64,000 nt of DNA from the NCBI GenBank assembly GCA_034006985.1, contig JAVERT010000012.1, positions 19,141 to 83,140 of the forward strand, read 5' to 3'. The notes under the pieces were generated by a model. It had not been told where the DNA came from. It searched no databases and saw only the letters and a list, made by a program, of their open reading frames with translations. Shown in pieces: positions 26,385 to 37,230 of this stretch. The position numbers were made by a program, and so were the translations under genes. This stretch comes from Gudongella sp034006985. Its GTDB lineage: Bacteria; Bacillota; Clostridia; Tissierellales; Tissierellaceae. Each line of letters opens with the position of its first letter. The first letter of the stretch is position 1.

Positions 26385-26450
26385 AATGCTCCCCTCTCTA
26401 GTTTATTCACAGTTTTATTTTGATATATTGAGATTTGTATATTTAAATTA

Positions 26451-26494
26451 ATTATATCACTTTGAAATATTTTGAACCTAGCCGTAACGGCTAG
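26451..26494 (-). promoter_or_regulatory. Dyad promoter 2 (before the 401-residue lipoprotein)
   Basis: A perfect dyad CTAGCCGTTACGGCTAG on the minus strand (26478-26494), then 21 bases and TGA-TATAAT with the -10 at 26451-26456. The -10 is a perfect consensus. The remaining 400 bases up to the next gene hold only the terminator at 26655; nothing else is recognisable. Confidence 0.85.
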
Positions 26495-26654
26495 TTATTG
26501 AAATATTTAGGAAAAAAAACTCATTTCTATTTTCAAATAAAAACAATAACCTGAAAATAATTTAAGCACCACATTTTCAGCCTTTTAATTCTCAACCCTT
26601 GACATCAAAAATACACACTCAACGTGCCCCGTTCAAGGAAACACTTCCAAAGAG

Positions 26655-26701
26655 AAAACCCCCGCAGGTGAGCTTGGCTTGCACTCTGCCTGCGGAGGTT
26701 G
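26655..26701 (-). terminator. Terminator of the giant SLH operon
   Basis: A GC-rich 13-bp stem (AACCTCCGCAGGC with ACCTGCGGGGGTT on the minus strand) with a long loop, followed by a T-rich stretch, about 90 bases past the stop of the 2802-residue gene. Confidence 0.75.
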
Positions 26702-26789
26702 ATTTTGGTTTTGTTTGTTAGCCTACTACACGCTTTAAGAAATTACGTTAATAGGATAAGTTTAATCCTGTTTCCAAATGATAATTTTT

Positions 26790-29700
26790 CTACTCTTGCC
26801 ATTTCAGTGTAGGATATGAACCATCTGCTATATTCCATATGCTCGTATCCCAACCGGCAAATGTAGCTGCTTGCTTCATGTCTGTTGTTATTTTACCGAC
26901 GCCCTTACCTGTATCAGACTGAGTGGTAGTTGTAGAATCATAGTAGCTTGAAGTTACAGTACTTTCATTTGTACCAACTAAACCGCCTACATAGGTTCCG
27001 GTTCCGGTACCTGTTACTAAACCTACAGCGTAGCAATTTTCTATGGCTTTATTATTGTAACCAACTAACCCACCTACAGGCTTATTGCCTGTACCTGTTC
27101 CTGTGACTGAAGCTAGGGAGTAACTATTAGATACTTTAACTCTCTCTGCTGAACTCATATAACCTACTAGTCCCCCTACATTTTCAACGCCTTTAACTGA
27201 TCCCTTTGAATAGCAGCTGTCTATAGTAGTATAACCACTATAACCTGCCAATCCACCAACATGTTTGTTGCCTATGACCTCAACTGAGGTACTGCAGTTT
27301 TTCATGCCTTCGCCAATCTCGCTATTATTATACAGTCCTGCCAAACCACCTACAAAGTCTCCAGTTCCCTCTACTTTACCTGACACATGGCAGTTTTCTA
27401 ACTGTCCAAAACCAAATTTTCCAATTAAGCCACCAACATAAGAGTTTCCTTTTATATTAACTCCTGATAATTTTATGTTTTTTAAATTTGTATATTGAGC
27501 TCCATTTCCAAAAAGCCCCTGGTAATCTTCTGAGCTTACAATAGTGAGCCCGGTAATTGTATAATTAGCACCATCATAATTTCCTTTAAATTCTGATCCA
27601 GTTTCACTAGAACCTATTGGAACCCAACCTTTACCTCCATTATAACCAGCTCCATCTGAAGCAAGATAAGATGTAAGATCAATATTTGCAGTTTGCGTAA
27701 AGTACAAACGCTGATGCTTATAATCTCTAACCTTATTCAGTTGCTCCGCATTAGATACTTGATAAGGACTACCCACCGTTCCAAGCCCACCTGCAAAATC
27801 TCCAATCTCAACTGTTACAGTATATGTTTTAGTTGTAGTTGTATCTTGAGCAGTTACTATCACTTTATAGCCACTTGCTAGATCTGTTGCTTCTGTTGTT
27901 CCATCAGCTTGGTACACTTTAAAGGTTGCACCTGTTGCTGGTGTAATTGCTGCCTTAAAAACTTCTAATGTTGTAGCATATGGTACATCTACGATTGTGT
28001 TAGCAGTATTATCTACTGTTCCAATTGAGGATGTTAATGCTGCATCATTGCTTAAGGCTACTGTTTTTGCGAATACCGCTGCTACTACGCCGGTATTTGC
28101 AGCATTAGTTACTGTTGTTGCTCCATCTACTGTAAAGAAGTTTTCCGCCACACCTGTTAATGTATATCCTGCTTTTGGTGTAAGTGTTATTGTTGCTGTA
28201 TAAACTGTATCTCCAGCAAATGTTGCCGGACTTCCACTCCAAGCTACAGTTCCTGTGTACTGTGCTGTTTCTATTGGTGTTGTTAATGGAGTTGCTCCTG
28301 TTACTGGCGCTGTTACTCCGGTTATTGCTGCGATATCAATTACTGTGTCTTTTACTTTCGCTTTAATGCTAAGACTTTCAGCTGGCATCTTAATTGTTGC
28401 TGTGGCTGAGTTTGCAGTAGTACTACCTGTAAATAATGATCCTATTAATTCTGTACCATCTGCTTTTGTCCATCTATCAAAATTAGATTCAGATATTGTA
28501 GATTGGATTGTTATTTCGTCATATACTAGGTATTGATGTGGTGAACCTATAACTTCTCCTGTTGCTAATGTAATATTGCCACCTTCTAACCCTAGCGTAT
28601 ATGGTGTACCGCTTCTGTAGCTAGCTACTGTGGTTGATTTGTTGACAGCAACTCCCGATAATACATCAACTGTTCCAGTTGTGAAATTGGTTGTACTAGC
28701 AACACCTGTTGAAGGTATTGTTATAAGCATGGAATTAACTTTACTTATCTTTATAACATTACTACCGTATATCCCATAACCGTTAACACTATTTGAAATG
28801 TTGATATCTATATTGCCTACTGTATCTATTATAATATTATTCGCATATATCCCCCAAGCTGTGTTACTTGTAGCTTTTAGAGTCGCATCAAAGGAAGCTT
28901 CATTTTGGATAATAACATCTTTTCTTGCCTGAATCCCATTCATAAAACCATTTGTAGTTATTCCTAATGCTTTAACTTTAGCTTTACCACTAATTATTAC
29001 CGAACCAGTGCCCTGACCTCCCCATCCAGTTACAATTGTGGCGCTACCGCTTGATCCATTCTGATTAATTTCTAAGGATGCTTCGCTATCTGACGTAATA
29101 TGAATATCACCAGAATAATTATATATTCCAAATTGTCCGCCAGTAATTTTATTATCATCTCCTATTAATTTAATGTTAAGAGCCTTGTCTGGTGTCATAT
29201 TTTGAATTGTTTCCCCATCATAGCCCTGTAAGCTTAAGACTCCAGTTATTGGGTCAAAATGTGCTGTACAATTATCACCTCCAAGTGTTCCTGTCGATGC
29301 TGGATTATCAGCTATTAAATAAGGATTAGTTGAATTTAATGTTTTGCCACCCACTGAAATAGAATCAGGAACATTAGCCTTAGTTACGGTAATTGTTACA
29401 ACTACTTCTGTAGCTGCATTACCAGCTACGTCACTTACATTGTATTTTATTACAAAGGATATGTTTGTTGTTGCATCTCCAATATATGTTTTTGCTGCTG
29501 CTAAGTCTGTAAGTGATGTTGATCCATCTGACTGGAAATATGTTGCTACTACATTAGAAGTTATATTTCCATTAACATCATCAGTAGCAGATACTGTTTC
29601 TGTCCATGCTGCTAAATTTGCAATCGGTACTATTTTATCTGTTGCTGTGATTACTGGTGGTGTTGTGTCTAGTGCTACTTTGGTTCCAGCTTTCTTAGCA

Positions 29701-32700
29701 GTATCGAATGTTGATGTTGCTGTTGCTAACACTGTTACTGCACTATTTACTTCTGTTTGTGTTGCACTTGTATTCTCTGCTACTCCTTGAGCTGTTGCTA
29801 TAGCAGTTGTATAAGCTGTCATTTCTGCTAGTGTTACCCACTTGTTAGCTGGTAATACATCACTTCCATCTGTGCTTACTACTGCTGTTCCTTTATTTGT
29901 ATTTGCTTCTGATATTGCTGTTGTTAATACTGTTTTATCTGCTACCACTATCATGTCAGTTACTGTGACTGCTTGTGTTGCCACAGCGCCCGTTTCAGTT
30001 GTTGTTGTTTCTTTTACCCTGATTTGGATTGAGGTTGTGGCGGATGTTAATCCATTAATATATCCTGCTGCTAATTGAGACCAAATTGAACCACTATCAA
30101 CTGAATACTCATAAACGCCAGTCATATTTGCACCAATTGTTACTATGATTCTTTCTACTTCACCAACTACTAATATTTCATCGGCTGGAGTGAATGCTGT
30201 GCCAACAACTATTGGTGCTGCTGGTGCAGTTGCTTTGGTTACTGGTCCTGCTTCATTTGTGATTGGTAAGTTATAATTATGTGAGCTAACCTCTACTTTG
30301 ATTGTCTTACCGATTTGTTCTTCTGCCAACACCAAAGTTTGATTTGTTGCACCGCTAATTTCATCAGTGTCTGCAAACCATTGATATTTAAGCTCACCTG
30401 GTTCTGTTGAAGTAATTGTTGCATTTGCAGTTAAGGTTTCTCCAAACATAGGTGTGCCAGTAATAGCTACTGTGCCTTCTAATTGTGCATCCCATAGGAT
30501 CTCAAATTCATCGCTGTAATGCTCCTGGAATCCAGCATCTCCACTGTTTAGAACAAACTTTAAGCGATAGGTACCATCTGGTGCATACTTTGTTGTGTCA
30601 CCTGAACTATTGTTTATACTTCTAGTGCCTGCACCAATAGCTATATCGATTGTCTTCCAATCACTCCAAGTCTCTACAGTTTTCCTTTGTAAAGATCCAC
30701 TATTTGCCGCACTCTTTATATTCCAAGTGATCTTCATATCACCTCTATGGAATTGAGGTTGTTCTGTAAAGAGCATTGATTTGTAATTAGCCTTGATATT
30801 AAGATTTCCTGCAGGCATTTTAATTTTGGCTTCTCCAGTAGCTGCATTGACCATTGTGAATATTGATGGACTTAATTCGCTGCCATCTTCATTGGTCCAT
30901 TTATCAAATGTGAATAAATCAATGGTATCAGCTTTGATTATTATTTCATCATTTTCAAGAGCTTGATGAGTGCCGCTGCTATCGGATACTCCTCCTAAAA
31001 CTGATGTACTATCAATAACACCATTTAATACTTCTAACTTATATGGCATACCGCTACGATAGCTTGCTTGCTTAGTTGCTGTATTGATGTTGACAGCCAC
31101 TCCAGATAAATCTGGACTACCAAAGATAAAACCACCTGAAGTCGGAGCCTTTAGAGTCATTAAATTAACATGATTTAGATCTAAGGTTGAGTATAGACAT
31201 ACTCCTTTTTGACTCTGTGAACAATCAATGCTAATATCCCCAGTGGTGTTTATGGTTAGGCTCTTCTTTGCTAATATTCCGTACCCATCCATTTCCACTT
31301 TTGCATTAATTGCTGCTGTAAAATAAGCATCTTCTTGAATGCTAACATCCTCACGTGCAAATATTCCTATTGCTTGCTTAGTATCCGAGGTTGCACTTAC
31401 TGTCACCTTAGCCTTGCCGCCAATGACCACAGACCCCTTTGTGCCACTTGAATCGTATTGCGATGATATGGCATAACTATCTTGAGATGCACTAGTAATA
31501 ACTTCCAATGTAGCATCACTATCTGCGGTAATATAGATATCTCCATCAGCAGGGTTCTCAATTCCTGTAGTCGTTCCTGTAACCTTGTTCGTTCCTATCA
31601 ATTTAATGATAAGATCCTTTGCCCCAACGCCTTCAGCCAGGATGTTTGCTCCATCATAGTTATGCAAGGTCAGAATGCCAGTTGCGAGATCAAAGTATGC
31701 AGTACAACCGCCACTACCTAATGTTCCTGTCTCTGCCCGCTCACCATTTACTAAATATTGAAGACCAGACTGAAGTATTTTTCCACCGTTCACTGAAACT
31801 TTAGTAGCAATATTAGCTGCCGTTACGGTTACTATGCAAGTAGCAGTCTTAGAACCATCTGCAGTGGTTACTGTAATTGTTGCTGTTCCTGTTGTTAAAG
31901 GAGTTACTACCCCATTAACAACTGTTGCTACTGTAGGCGCACTTGATGACCAAGTAACATTCTTGTTGCTTGCATTGGCCGGAACTATAGTCGCTTTTAA
32001 AGTGCCAGTTCCTGCGCCAATTTTTAGGTTCATTGTTGCTTGACTTAGGGTTACACTTGTTACTGGTACTGCTTGGATCTCTATTGTGTAAGTAGTTGTC
32101 TTGCCATCAACTGTTACGGTTAATGTCTGACTTGCTACTACGGCAGAACTATCAAATCCACTTACATTCGAAGAGGTAATCGATACAATCCTTTTACTTA
32201 AATCACTATAGGTCCCTTCTATTACCAAACCTGCAATATCAAGTGTTTCTCCTACAGCATAGACTAGTTTTGTTGCTGGCGTTTTTACTTCTATGCTGCT
32301 AAGTGTCGCTGCTGGTTTAATTTCTACTGTATAGGTAGTTGTCTTGCCATCAACTGTTACGGTTAATGTTTGACTTGCTACTACAGCTGAGCTATCAAAT
32401 CCACTTACATTTGCATCCGTTATTGTTTCGTCTTTTTTGCTTCCATCACTGTAGGTCCCTTCTATTACTAAACCTGCAATATCAAGTGTTTCTCCTAATG
32501 TATATACCAATTTACTTGCTGGCGTTTTTACTGCAATAGTTTCTAATGTTGCTGCTTTAATTTCTACTTTATAGGTAACTGTCTTACCATTAACTGTTAC
32601 TGTCAAAGTCTGACTTGCTACTACGGCAGAACTATTAAAACCAGTTACATTTGCAGCCGTTATTGTTTCGTCTTTTTTACTTCCATCACTGTAGGTTCCT

Positions 32701-35198
32701 TCTATTACCAACCCTGTGATATCAAGTGTTTCTCCTACTTTATACACCAGCTTCGTAGCTGGTGTTTTTATTGCTATACTGCTAAGTGTTGCTGCTTGGA
32801 TCTCTACTGTATAAGTAGTTGTTTTCCCATCAACTGTTACAGTTAATGTTTGACTTGCTACTACCGTAGTACTGTCAAATCCACTTACATTTGCAGCTGT
32901 GATTGCTACATTCTTTTTGCTTTCGTCACTGTAGGTACCTTCTATTACTAGACCTGTAATATCAAGTGCTTCTCCTGCCTTATACACCAATTTAGTAGCT
33001 GGCGTTTTTATTGCTATACTTTCAAGTGTTGCTGCTGTAAAATTAAATGTTGTTGCAGCACCTGCTTCATGTGTATCCGTTGAAGCAAATCTAACTTGCA
33101 AATATACATCTCCTGTTAAATCAGGCAAATTCGGTGTAGTCTCATTATATTCTTCCCATTTTGCCCCATCAACTGAAAATTCCATAGCTGCAGTCATACC
33201 TGTTATAGTGTTGGCAGTATTGTCTGCTGTAACACCTGTTAATATTGGTCCAGTCTTTTTGACTATGGAGATAACATAGCTAGTTGTCTTGCCACCAACT
33301 GTTATTGTTAATGTCTGACTTGCTGCCGCCGCTGCGCTATTAAATCCAGTTACATTAGCTACTGTAATTGTTTCTGCTTTTGTACTTGCATCACTATAGG
33401 TTCCTGTTACTACTAGGCCTGTGATATCAAAAGTTTCACCAACTGTATAAATTGTCTTAGTTGCTGGTGTTATTATTGCTATGCTATTTAATGTTACTGG
33501 TGCTGCTTTAACTGTTACCGATATTGTTTTAGCGAACCCACCATCTACAGTTTTTGCTGTAATTGTTATTGTTCCTGCTGTTACTGGAGTAACAACACCA
33601 TTAGCAACAGTCGCTACAGCATTATTACTTGATGCCCAAGTAACATTCTTGTTTGTTGCTGTATCAGGTGACACTGTTGCTACTATAGTTCCTGCTCCTC
33701 CGCCTACAGTTAAATCCATTGTTGTAGGACTAACTGTAATAGCACTTACAGCTACCACCGAACTCCCACCACTGCTACTACTGCCTCCGCCTGAGCTAGT
33801 TCCACCAGTACTAGGTTGGTTAATTATTTCTGTTCCTGTATTATTGTTTTTTTCAGTAGTATTTTCTTTGACTGCATCTCCGCCACCACCTGTTACTCTT
33901 ACTGCACCACCATTTGTTATTGTAGTATTAGGTGTGGTTATGCTAGTTCCATCTGCTCCATCTTTTACTTTTGCATCTGTAACTGTTCCTCTTCCCAAAA
34001 GCACTGTATTTGGTGCTGCAGTTTCAAAGTTATTTATTGAACCCTCAACTTCCACTTTAGTCTCAGTTGCTGATGATCCAATAATTAATCTATCCACTTT
34101 CGAATTTTTATCTAAATTTATATTACTTGTACCTTGGGTATTAACTTCTATTTTTGCTATAGTTGCATTTCTAACTATTATAGGAGTGTTAGATGATTCA
34201 ATTTCTAGAGTCCCTACTTCACCTTCAATAATTACTTCATCTTTACCATCATCTACTTCAATAGTCTTTACTACAGCTCCATCTTCTACAAATATTCTTA
34301 TTTTTCCATTTACTTTGGCAACAATAATCTTTCCTAATACGCTATTTCCTGCGATTATTATAGAATCTACACCACCACCTCTGGCTATTAAATTCCCTTG
34401 AACTTCTACATCCTTTAGTGTTACAGTTCCATCTCCTACTCCATCGCCTATTATTAGATCTCCACTTATAGTAACACCCTCTAGTGTTACATCAGGAACA
34501 TTTACCATGATATTACCTGATGCTACCTTGTTAATTACTCCTGGAGTTTTAATATACTCTTTTATAAGATTGTTAATAATAACTGCAAATTGAGCCCTAG
34601 TCATATTAGCAGTTGGAGCAAGTAAATTATTGTCTCCTTTAATGTATCCTGCTTTTACCATGGATCCCATTCCAGAAACTGCCCAGTCTGAAACTTTTGA
34701 GGAATCTCCAAACATAAGTAAGTCTGATCTAGAACCATCATCCATCTTTAAAGCTCTTCCTAAAATAGTAAAGGCCTCTTGACGAGTGACATTATCATTT
34801 GGGCGCATATTTTCGGCTAGTTTTAGAGTTCCCATTTTTACTGCTTTTTCTATATCTTTGTAGTACCATAAACCTTGAGTTACATCTTTTGCTCCTTGAA
34901 TGGATATTGTTTCATTTGCTCCAAAAGCTCTGTTTACTACAGTGGCTAATTGAGCTCTTGTCAGTGGATCATTTGGTCTGATATAGCTACCATCCTTTTC
35001 AACAAAACCATTTAAAAGACCATTGTTCACTGCTTCTCTTAGTGCTTGTGTGGACCAAAAACCTTCTTGTGGCATATCCATAAATTCCATGCTAGTATCC
35101 ATTGTTTTAATTTCACTTTCTGCAAATACTATACTAGGCATGTAACTAAGTACCATTGCAATTGACATAAAGATGGCTAGTGATTTTCTCTTCTTCAT
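26790..35198 (-). CDS. Giant S-layer-homology surface protein (2802 residues)
   Basis: An exported multidomain surface protein. Order: signal peptide (1-26), three SLH segments (about 40-215), and a repetitive beta-solenoid-like region (about 225-400, short units such as GDLIIGDGVGDG and GNLIARGG). Then a Ser/Gly linker, Big_2-type Ig domains, one divergent and four nearly identical Big_3-type domains (SIAIKTPATKLVYxxGE), another Big_2, two IPT-like carbohydrate-surface segments (NGGKILQSG and VGGKTLNST), a FIVAR-like helical stretch, and C-terminal GLUG repeats (GGLIGKF, GGLAGYS, GGLVGYM). Probably a long adhesin or matrix protein attached to the wall by SLH domains. Its stop is TAG. Third gene of the operon starting at 37151. 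Confidence 0.88.
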   Translation of the reverse strand: MKKRKSLAIFMSIAMVLSYMPSIVFAESEIKTMDTSMEFMDMPQEGFWSTQALREAVNNGLLNGFVEKDGSYIRPNDPLTRAQLATVVNRAFGANETISIQGAKDVTQGLWYYKDIEKAVKMGTLKLAENMRPNDNVTRQEAFTILGRALKMDDGSRSDLLMFGDSSKVSDWAVSGMGSMVKAGYIKGDNNLLAPTANMTRAQFAVIINNLIKEYIKTPGVINKVASGNIMVNVPDVTLEGVTISGDLIIGDGVGDGTVTLKDVEVQGNLIARGGGVDSIIIAGNSVLGKIIVAKVNGKIRIFVEDGAVVKTIEVDDGKDEVIIEGEVGTLEIESSNTPIIVRNATIAKIEVNTQGTSNINLDKNSKVDRLIIGSSATETKVEVEGSINNFETAAPNTVLLGRGTVTDAKVKDGADGTSITTPNTTITNGGAVRVTGGGGDAVKENTTEKNNNTGTEIINQPSTGGTSSGGGSSSSGGSSVVAVSAITVSPTTMDLTVGGGAGTIVATVSPDTATNKNVTWASSNNAVATVANGVVTPVTAGTITITAKTVDGGFAKTISVTVKAAPVTLNSIAIITPATKTIYTVGETFDITGLVVTGTYSDASTKAETITVANVTGFNSAAAAASQTLTITVGGKTTSYVISIVKKTGPILTGVTADNTANTITGMTAAMEFSVDGAKWEEYNETTPNLPDLTGDVYLQVRFASTDTHEAGAATTFNFTAATLESIAIKTPATKLVYKAGEALDITGLVIEGTYSDESKKNVAITAANVSGFDSTTVVASQTLTVTVDGKTTTYTVEIQAATLSSIAIKTPATKLVYKVGETLDITGLVIEGTYSDGSKKDETITAANVTGFNSSAVVASQTLTVTVNGKTVTYKVEIKAATLETIAVKTPASKLVYTLGETLDIAGLVIEGTYSDGSKKDETITDANVSGFDSSAVVASQTLTVTVDGKTTTYTVEIKPAATLSSIEVKTPATKLVYAVGETLDIAGLVIEGTYSDLSKRIVSITSSNVSGFDSSAVVASQTLTVTVDGKTTTYTIEIQAVPVTSVTLSQATMNLKIGAGTGTLKATIVPANASNKNVTWSSSAPTVATVVNGVVTPLTTGTATITVTTADGSKTATCIVTVTAANIATKVSVNGGKILQSGLQYLVNGERAETGTLGSGGCTAYFDLATGILTLHNYDGANILAEGVGAKDLIIKLIGTNKVTGTTTGIENPADGDIYITADSDATLEVITSASQDSYAISSQYDSSGTKGSVVIGGKAKVTVSATSDTKQAIGIFAREDVSIQEDAYFTAAINAKVEMDGYGILAKKSLTINTTGDISIDCSQSQKGVCLYSTLDLNHVNLMTLKAPTSGGFIFGSPDLSGVAVNINTATKQASYRSGMPYKLEVLNGVIDSTSVLGGVSDSSGTHQALENDEIIIKADTIDLFTFDKWTNEDGSELSPSIFTMVNAATGEAKIKMPAGNLNIKANYKSMLFTEQPQFHRGDMKITWNIKSAANSGSLQRKTVETWSDWKTIDIAIGAGTRSINNSSGDTTKYAPDGTYRLKFVLNSGDAGFQEHYSDEFEILWDAQLEGTVAITGTPMFGETLTANATITSTEPGELKYQWFADTDEISGATNQTLVLAEEQIGKTIKVEVSSHNYNLPITNEAGPVTKATAPAAPIVVGTAFTPADEILVVGEVERIIVTIGANMTGVYEYSVDSGSIWSQLAAGYINGLTSATTSIQIRVKETTTTETGAVATQAVTVTDMIVVADKTVLTTAISEANTNKGTAVVSTDGSDVLPANKWVTLAEMTAYTTAIATAQGVAENTSATQTEVNSAVTVLATATSTFDTAKKAGTKVALDTTPPVITATDKIVPIANLAAWTETVSATDDVNGNITSNVVATYFQSDGSTSLTDLAAAKTYIGDATTNISFVIKYNVSDVAGNAATEVVVTITVTKANVPDSISVGGKTLNSTNPYLIADNPASTGTLGGDNCTAHFDPITGVLSLQGYDGETIQNMTPDKALNIKLIGDDNKITGGQFGIYNYSGDIHITSDSEASLEINQNGSSGSATIVTGWGGQGTGSVIISGKAKVKALGITTNGFMNGIQARKDVIIQNEASFDATLKATSNTAWGIYANNIIIDTVGNIDINISNSVNGYGIYGSNVIKISKVNSMLITIPSTGVASTTNFTTGTVDVLSGVAVNKSTTVASYRSGTPYTLGLEGGNITLATGEVIGSPHQYLVYDEITIQSTISESNFDRWTKADGTELIGSLFTGSTTANSATATIKMPAESLSIKAKVKDTVIDIAAITGVTAPVTGATPLTTPIETAQYTGTVAWSGSPATFAGDTVYTATITLTPKAGYTLTGVAENFFTVDGATTVTNAANTGVVAAVFAKTVALSNDAALTSSIGTVDNTANTIVDVPYATTLEVFKAAITPATGATFKVYQADGTTEATDLASGYKVIVTAQDTTTTKTYTVTVEIGDFAGGLGTVGSPYQVSNAEQLNKVRDYKHQRLYFTQTANIDLTSYLASDGAGYNGGKGWVPIGSSETGSEFKGNYDGANYTITGLTIVSSEDYQGLFGNGAQYTNLKNIKLSGVNIKGNSYVGGLIGKFGFGQLENCHVSGKVEGTGDFVGGLAGLYNNSEIGEGMKNCSTSVEVIGNKHVGGLAGYSGYTTIDSCYSKGSVKGVENVGGLVGYMSSAERVKVSNSYSLASVTGTGTGNKPVGGLVGYNNKAIENCYAVGLVTGTGTGTYVGGLVGTNESTVTSSYYDSTTTTQSDTGKGVGKITTDMKQAATFAGWDTSIWNIADGSYPTLKWQE
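32071..33030 (-). repeat. Four tandem 240-bp units inside the giant SLH gene
   Basis: Four units of exactly 240 bp (starting at 32071, 32311, 32551 and 32791) encode four consecutive 80-residue Ig-like (Big_3-type) domains that are almost identical at DNA level. A fifth, more divergent unit lies at about 33265-33500. The fixed length and high identity point to recent unit gain or gene conversion. Confidence 0.9.
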
Positions 35199-35229
35199 TT
35201 CGATTGACCCCCTTTTATTTCCAAACTTT

Positions 35230-36732
35230 TTACATTTCTAATGTTGGATAATATATATCTGTCCATATTTCATATTCTTCATCTTGTTCTCTAGTATAAT
35301 TGTGACTATTTATTGCTTCTTGCATTGCTTCGTAGTACCATTTACTACTACTTAAATCTGAAAATTGTTTTGCATTTGGTAAAATATTTTCTTTCATAAC
35401 TTTCCTATTTAATACATTGTTTACTAGAGTTACAAATTCTGCTCTAGTGATGAATTGATCTGGCTTGAAAGTACCATCTTCATAACCATTTACCCATCCT
35501 TTTTCTGATGCCGAATTTATATATTGATTTGCCCAGTGAGTTTCTATATCTGTGAACTTGTTACTTATAAATGGTGTCAAATCATCAAATCTAGAAGCGA
35601 TGGTAGCCAACTCTGCTCTTGTTATGTTGCCTGCTGGTCTGAAATTACCATCTTTATATCCTTGAATTATATTTCCTTTAGCTAGGGTAGCAATGTGCTT
35701 CTCTGACCATCTTCCAATTTTAACATCTTTGAAACTATGAGCTGTAGTGTTTAAAACATCTCTGTATTGAGGTGTTAGTAATCTAAAAAACACTGCAGAA
35801 ACTTCTTCTCTAGTTATAAATGCTTCAGGTCTAACTGTGTTATCTGGGTATCCAGTAAAATATTGTATATGATCCTTCATGTTTAGTTTATCTTCAATTT
35901 TTGGTTTTACTACTTCTTCCATCTTGTATGGTAGTTTTACTGAATCTTGCGCATCTATTTCTTCACCATAGTAGATTCCAACTACATCTACTCTATTCCT
36001 TATGAATCCTTCATCTATATCTTTTTGAATTACTTTATACTCTGCAGTTACCTCAAATTTTTCACCTGGTTTTAATATATAAGGCATTGAACTTGTATCA
36101 ATTGTGCCTATTATATTATCTATTAGTGTAAATGGCCCCACAGTTGCTCCCATTGATCCTTCTATTGGTACATTTCCTATATTCCTTACTCTATATTTGT
36201 ATGTAATTTTTTCTCCTAGTGATGAAAAGCTTGATTTATCTGCTGATTTTATAATTTCTAGTTCTGGATAAGGTTCAAACATTGGTAATGTTAGTGTATC
36301 TGTATCTTCTGAGAAATCATTAGCTACTATTAAAGTTGCCGTTACTTCATTTGTTACTTTTCTTGCTTTAATGTCATTTTGAGTAATTTTATATTCTGCA
36401 TTTACACTGAAAGATTCATTTGGTAGAAGTTGCTCTGGTGCTGAACTTAAATCTATTGTTCCTATTTTGTCATCTACTAATGTTAATGTTACATACCCCG
36501 TAGGATTCCCCAAGTCTATTGGTAATCTTCCCGTATTCTTTAGACTATAAGTGTATGTTATTACTTCTTCTATTTGTTCAAATTCTGTTTTATCTGCTGA
36601 TTTTTTAACTTCTAAAGAGTAATCTCCCTCTTCAGCAAGTACCTTGAAATTTCCGATTGGGATCAAGCAAAATATTAAAGTAAATACTAGTAACATTGCT
36701 ACAAAGTTTTTCCTATTTTTTAAATTTCCCAT
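35230..36732 (-). CDS. SLH surface protein with two DUF11-like repeats
   Basis: A 500-residue exported protein. After the signal peptide (about 1-34) there are two related beta-sandwich repeats of about 115 residues, each starting LExxKSADK and containing ITYxYxxxNxGxxPI and IGTIDxSS. These resemble the DUF11/DUF7507-type repeats of surface proteins. Three SLH domains follow (about 300-480: YFTGYPDNTVRPEAFITREE, GYKDGNFRPAGNITRAEL, GYEDGTFKPDQFITRAEF). It lies 41 bases after the receiver-like gene and 31 bases before the giant SLH gene, so the three form one operon under dyad promoter 3. Confidence 0.88.
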   Translation of the reverse strand: MGNLKNRKNFVAMLLVFTLIFCLIPIGNFKVLAEEGDYSLEVKKSADKTEFEQIEEVITYTYSLKNTGRLPIDLGNPTGYVTLTLVDDKIGTIDLSSAPEQLLPNESFSVNAEYKITQNDIKARKVTNEVTATLIVANDFSEDTDTLTLPMFEPYPELEIIKSADKSSFSSLGEKITYKYRVRNIGNVPIEGSMGATVGPFTLIDNIIGTIDTSSMPYILKPGEKFEVTAEYKVIQKDIDEGFIRNRVDVVGIYYGEEIDAQDSVKLPYKMEEVVKPKIEDKLNMKDHIQYFTGYPDNTVRPEAFITREEVSAVFFRLLTPQYRDVLNTTAHSFKDVKIGRWSEKHIATLAKGNIIQGYKDGNFRPAGNITRAELATIASRFDDLTPFISNKFTDIETHWANQYINSASEKGWVNGYEDGTFKPDQFITRAEFVTLVNNVLNRKVMKENILPNAKQFSDLSSSKWYYEAMQEAINSHNYTREQDEEYEIWTDIYYPTLEM

Positions 36733-36773
36733 AGTTAATTCCCCCTTTTATTTTTCTAAAACTTTTGTAATTT

Positions 36774-37151
36774 CTATAATGATGTTAACTTCGAAGCCAA
36801 ATAATCAATCGTCACATCATAGAAGACAAAATCGTCTATCTCCTTTTTTCCCTTGGCCTCTACTACTTTTCTAACGCTTTTTTCATCTTGCTCTGAACAC
36901 ATTAGGAGTAACTTACATTCCGGTATTTCGCTTCTGAGCCTTTTACATAAGTACAAACAATATTCCATATCATAAAGACCTGATTCTGTGGCTTCAATAA
37001 GTGCAGCCTTTGCACCATAATTCCTAATAATAGTAATTGCCTCATGATAATCAGGCTCATAAACCAAACTTATATCTGGACTATCTCGAAGTTTAATCAT
37101 TAAACCCTCTGCTATCACCTTGCGTTGCATAATCAACACAATATTTGGCAT
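36774..37151 (-). CDS. Stand-alone receiver-like protein 1 (degenerate)
   Basis: A 125-residue protein with the five-strand/five-helix rhythm of a response-regulator receiver (VLIMQRK start, AALIEATESG at strand 3, LLLMCSEQDE at strand 4, DDFVFYD at strand 5) but no output domain. The paired acids at the N-terminus are missing, the phospho-Asp position is Glu (ALIEA), and no conserved Lys follows strand 5, so phosphorylation is unlikely. It is very close to the protein at 47038 and more distant from that at 41970. First gene of the SLH operon; the family link is from pattern, not a database search. Confidence 0.7.
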   Translation of the reverse strand: MPNIVLIMQRKVIAEGLMIKLRDSPDISLVYEPDYHEAITIIRNYGAKAALIEATESGLYDMEYCLYLCKRLRSEIPECKLLLMCSEQDEKSVRKVVEAKGKKEIDDFVFYDVTIDYLASKLTSL

Positions 37152-37230
37152 GTTCTATCCCTCCTAACTTTTTCTTGTGTTTTCTTTATGATTTCTCTCA
37201 ATTTTCAAGTTTATTTCATATTACAGTTTA

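Noticed and set aside
32071..33030. Regular repeats that could suggest a CRISPR array.
   Set aside because: The units are 240 bp, contiguous, in frame and encode Ig-like domains; no short direct repeats with unique spacers and no cas genes are present.
33481..34401. A 306-codon open frame on the plus strand inside the giant SLH gene, and similar ones at 28.2, 29.3 and 31.8 kb.
   Set aside because: They are antisense shadows of repetitive, Thr/Val-rich coding sequence; composition is low-complexity hydrophobic and no ribosome site fits.
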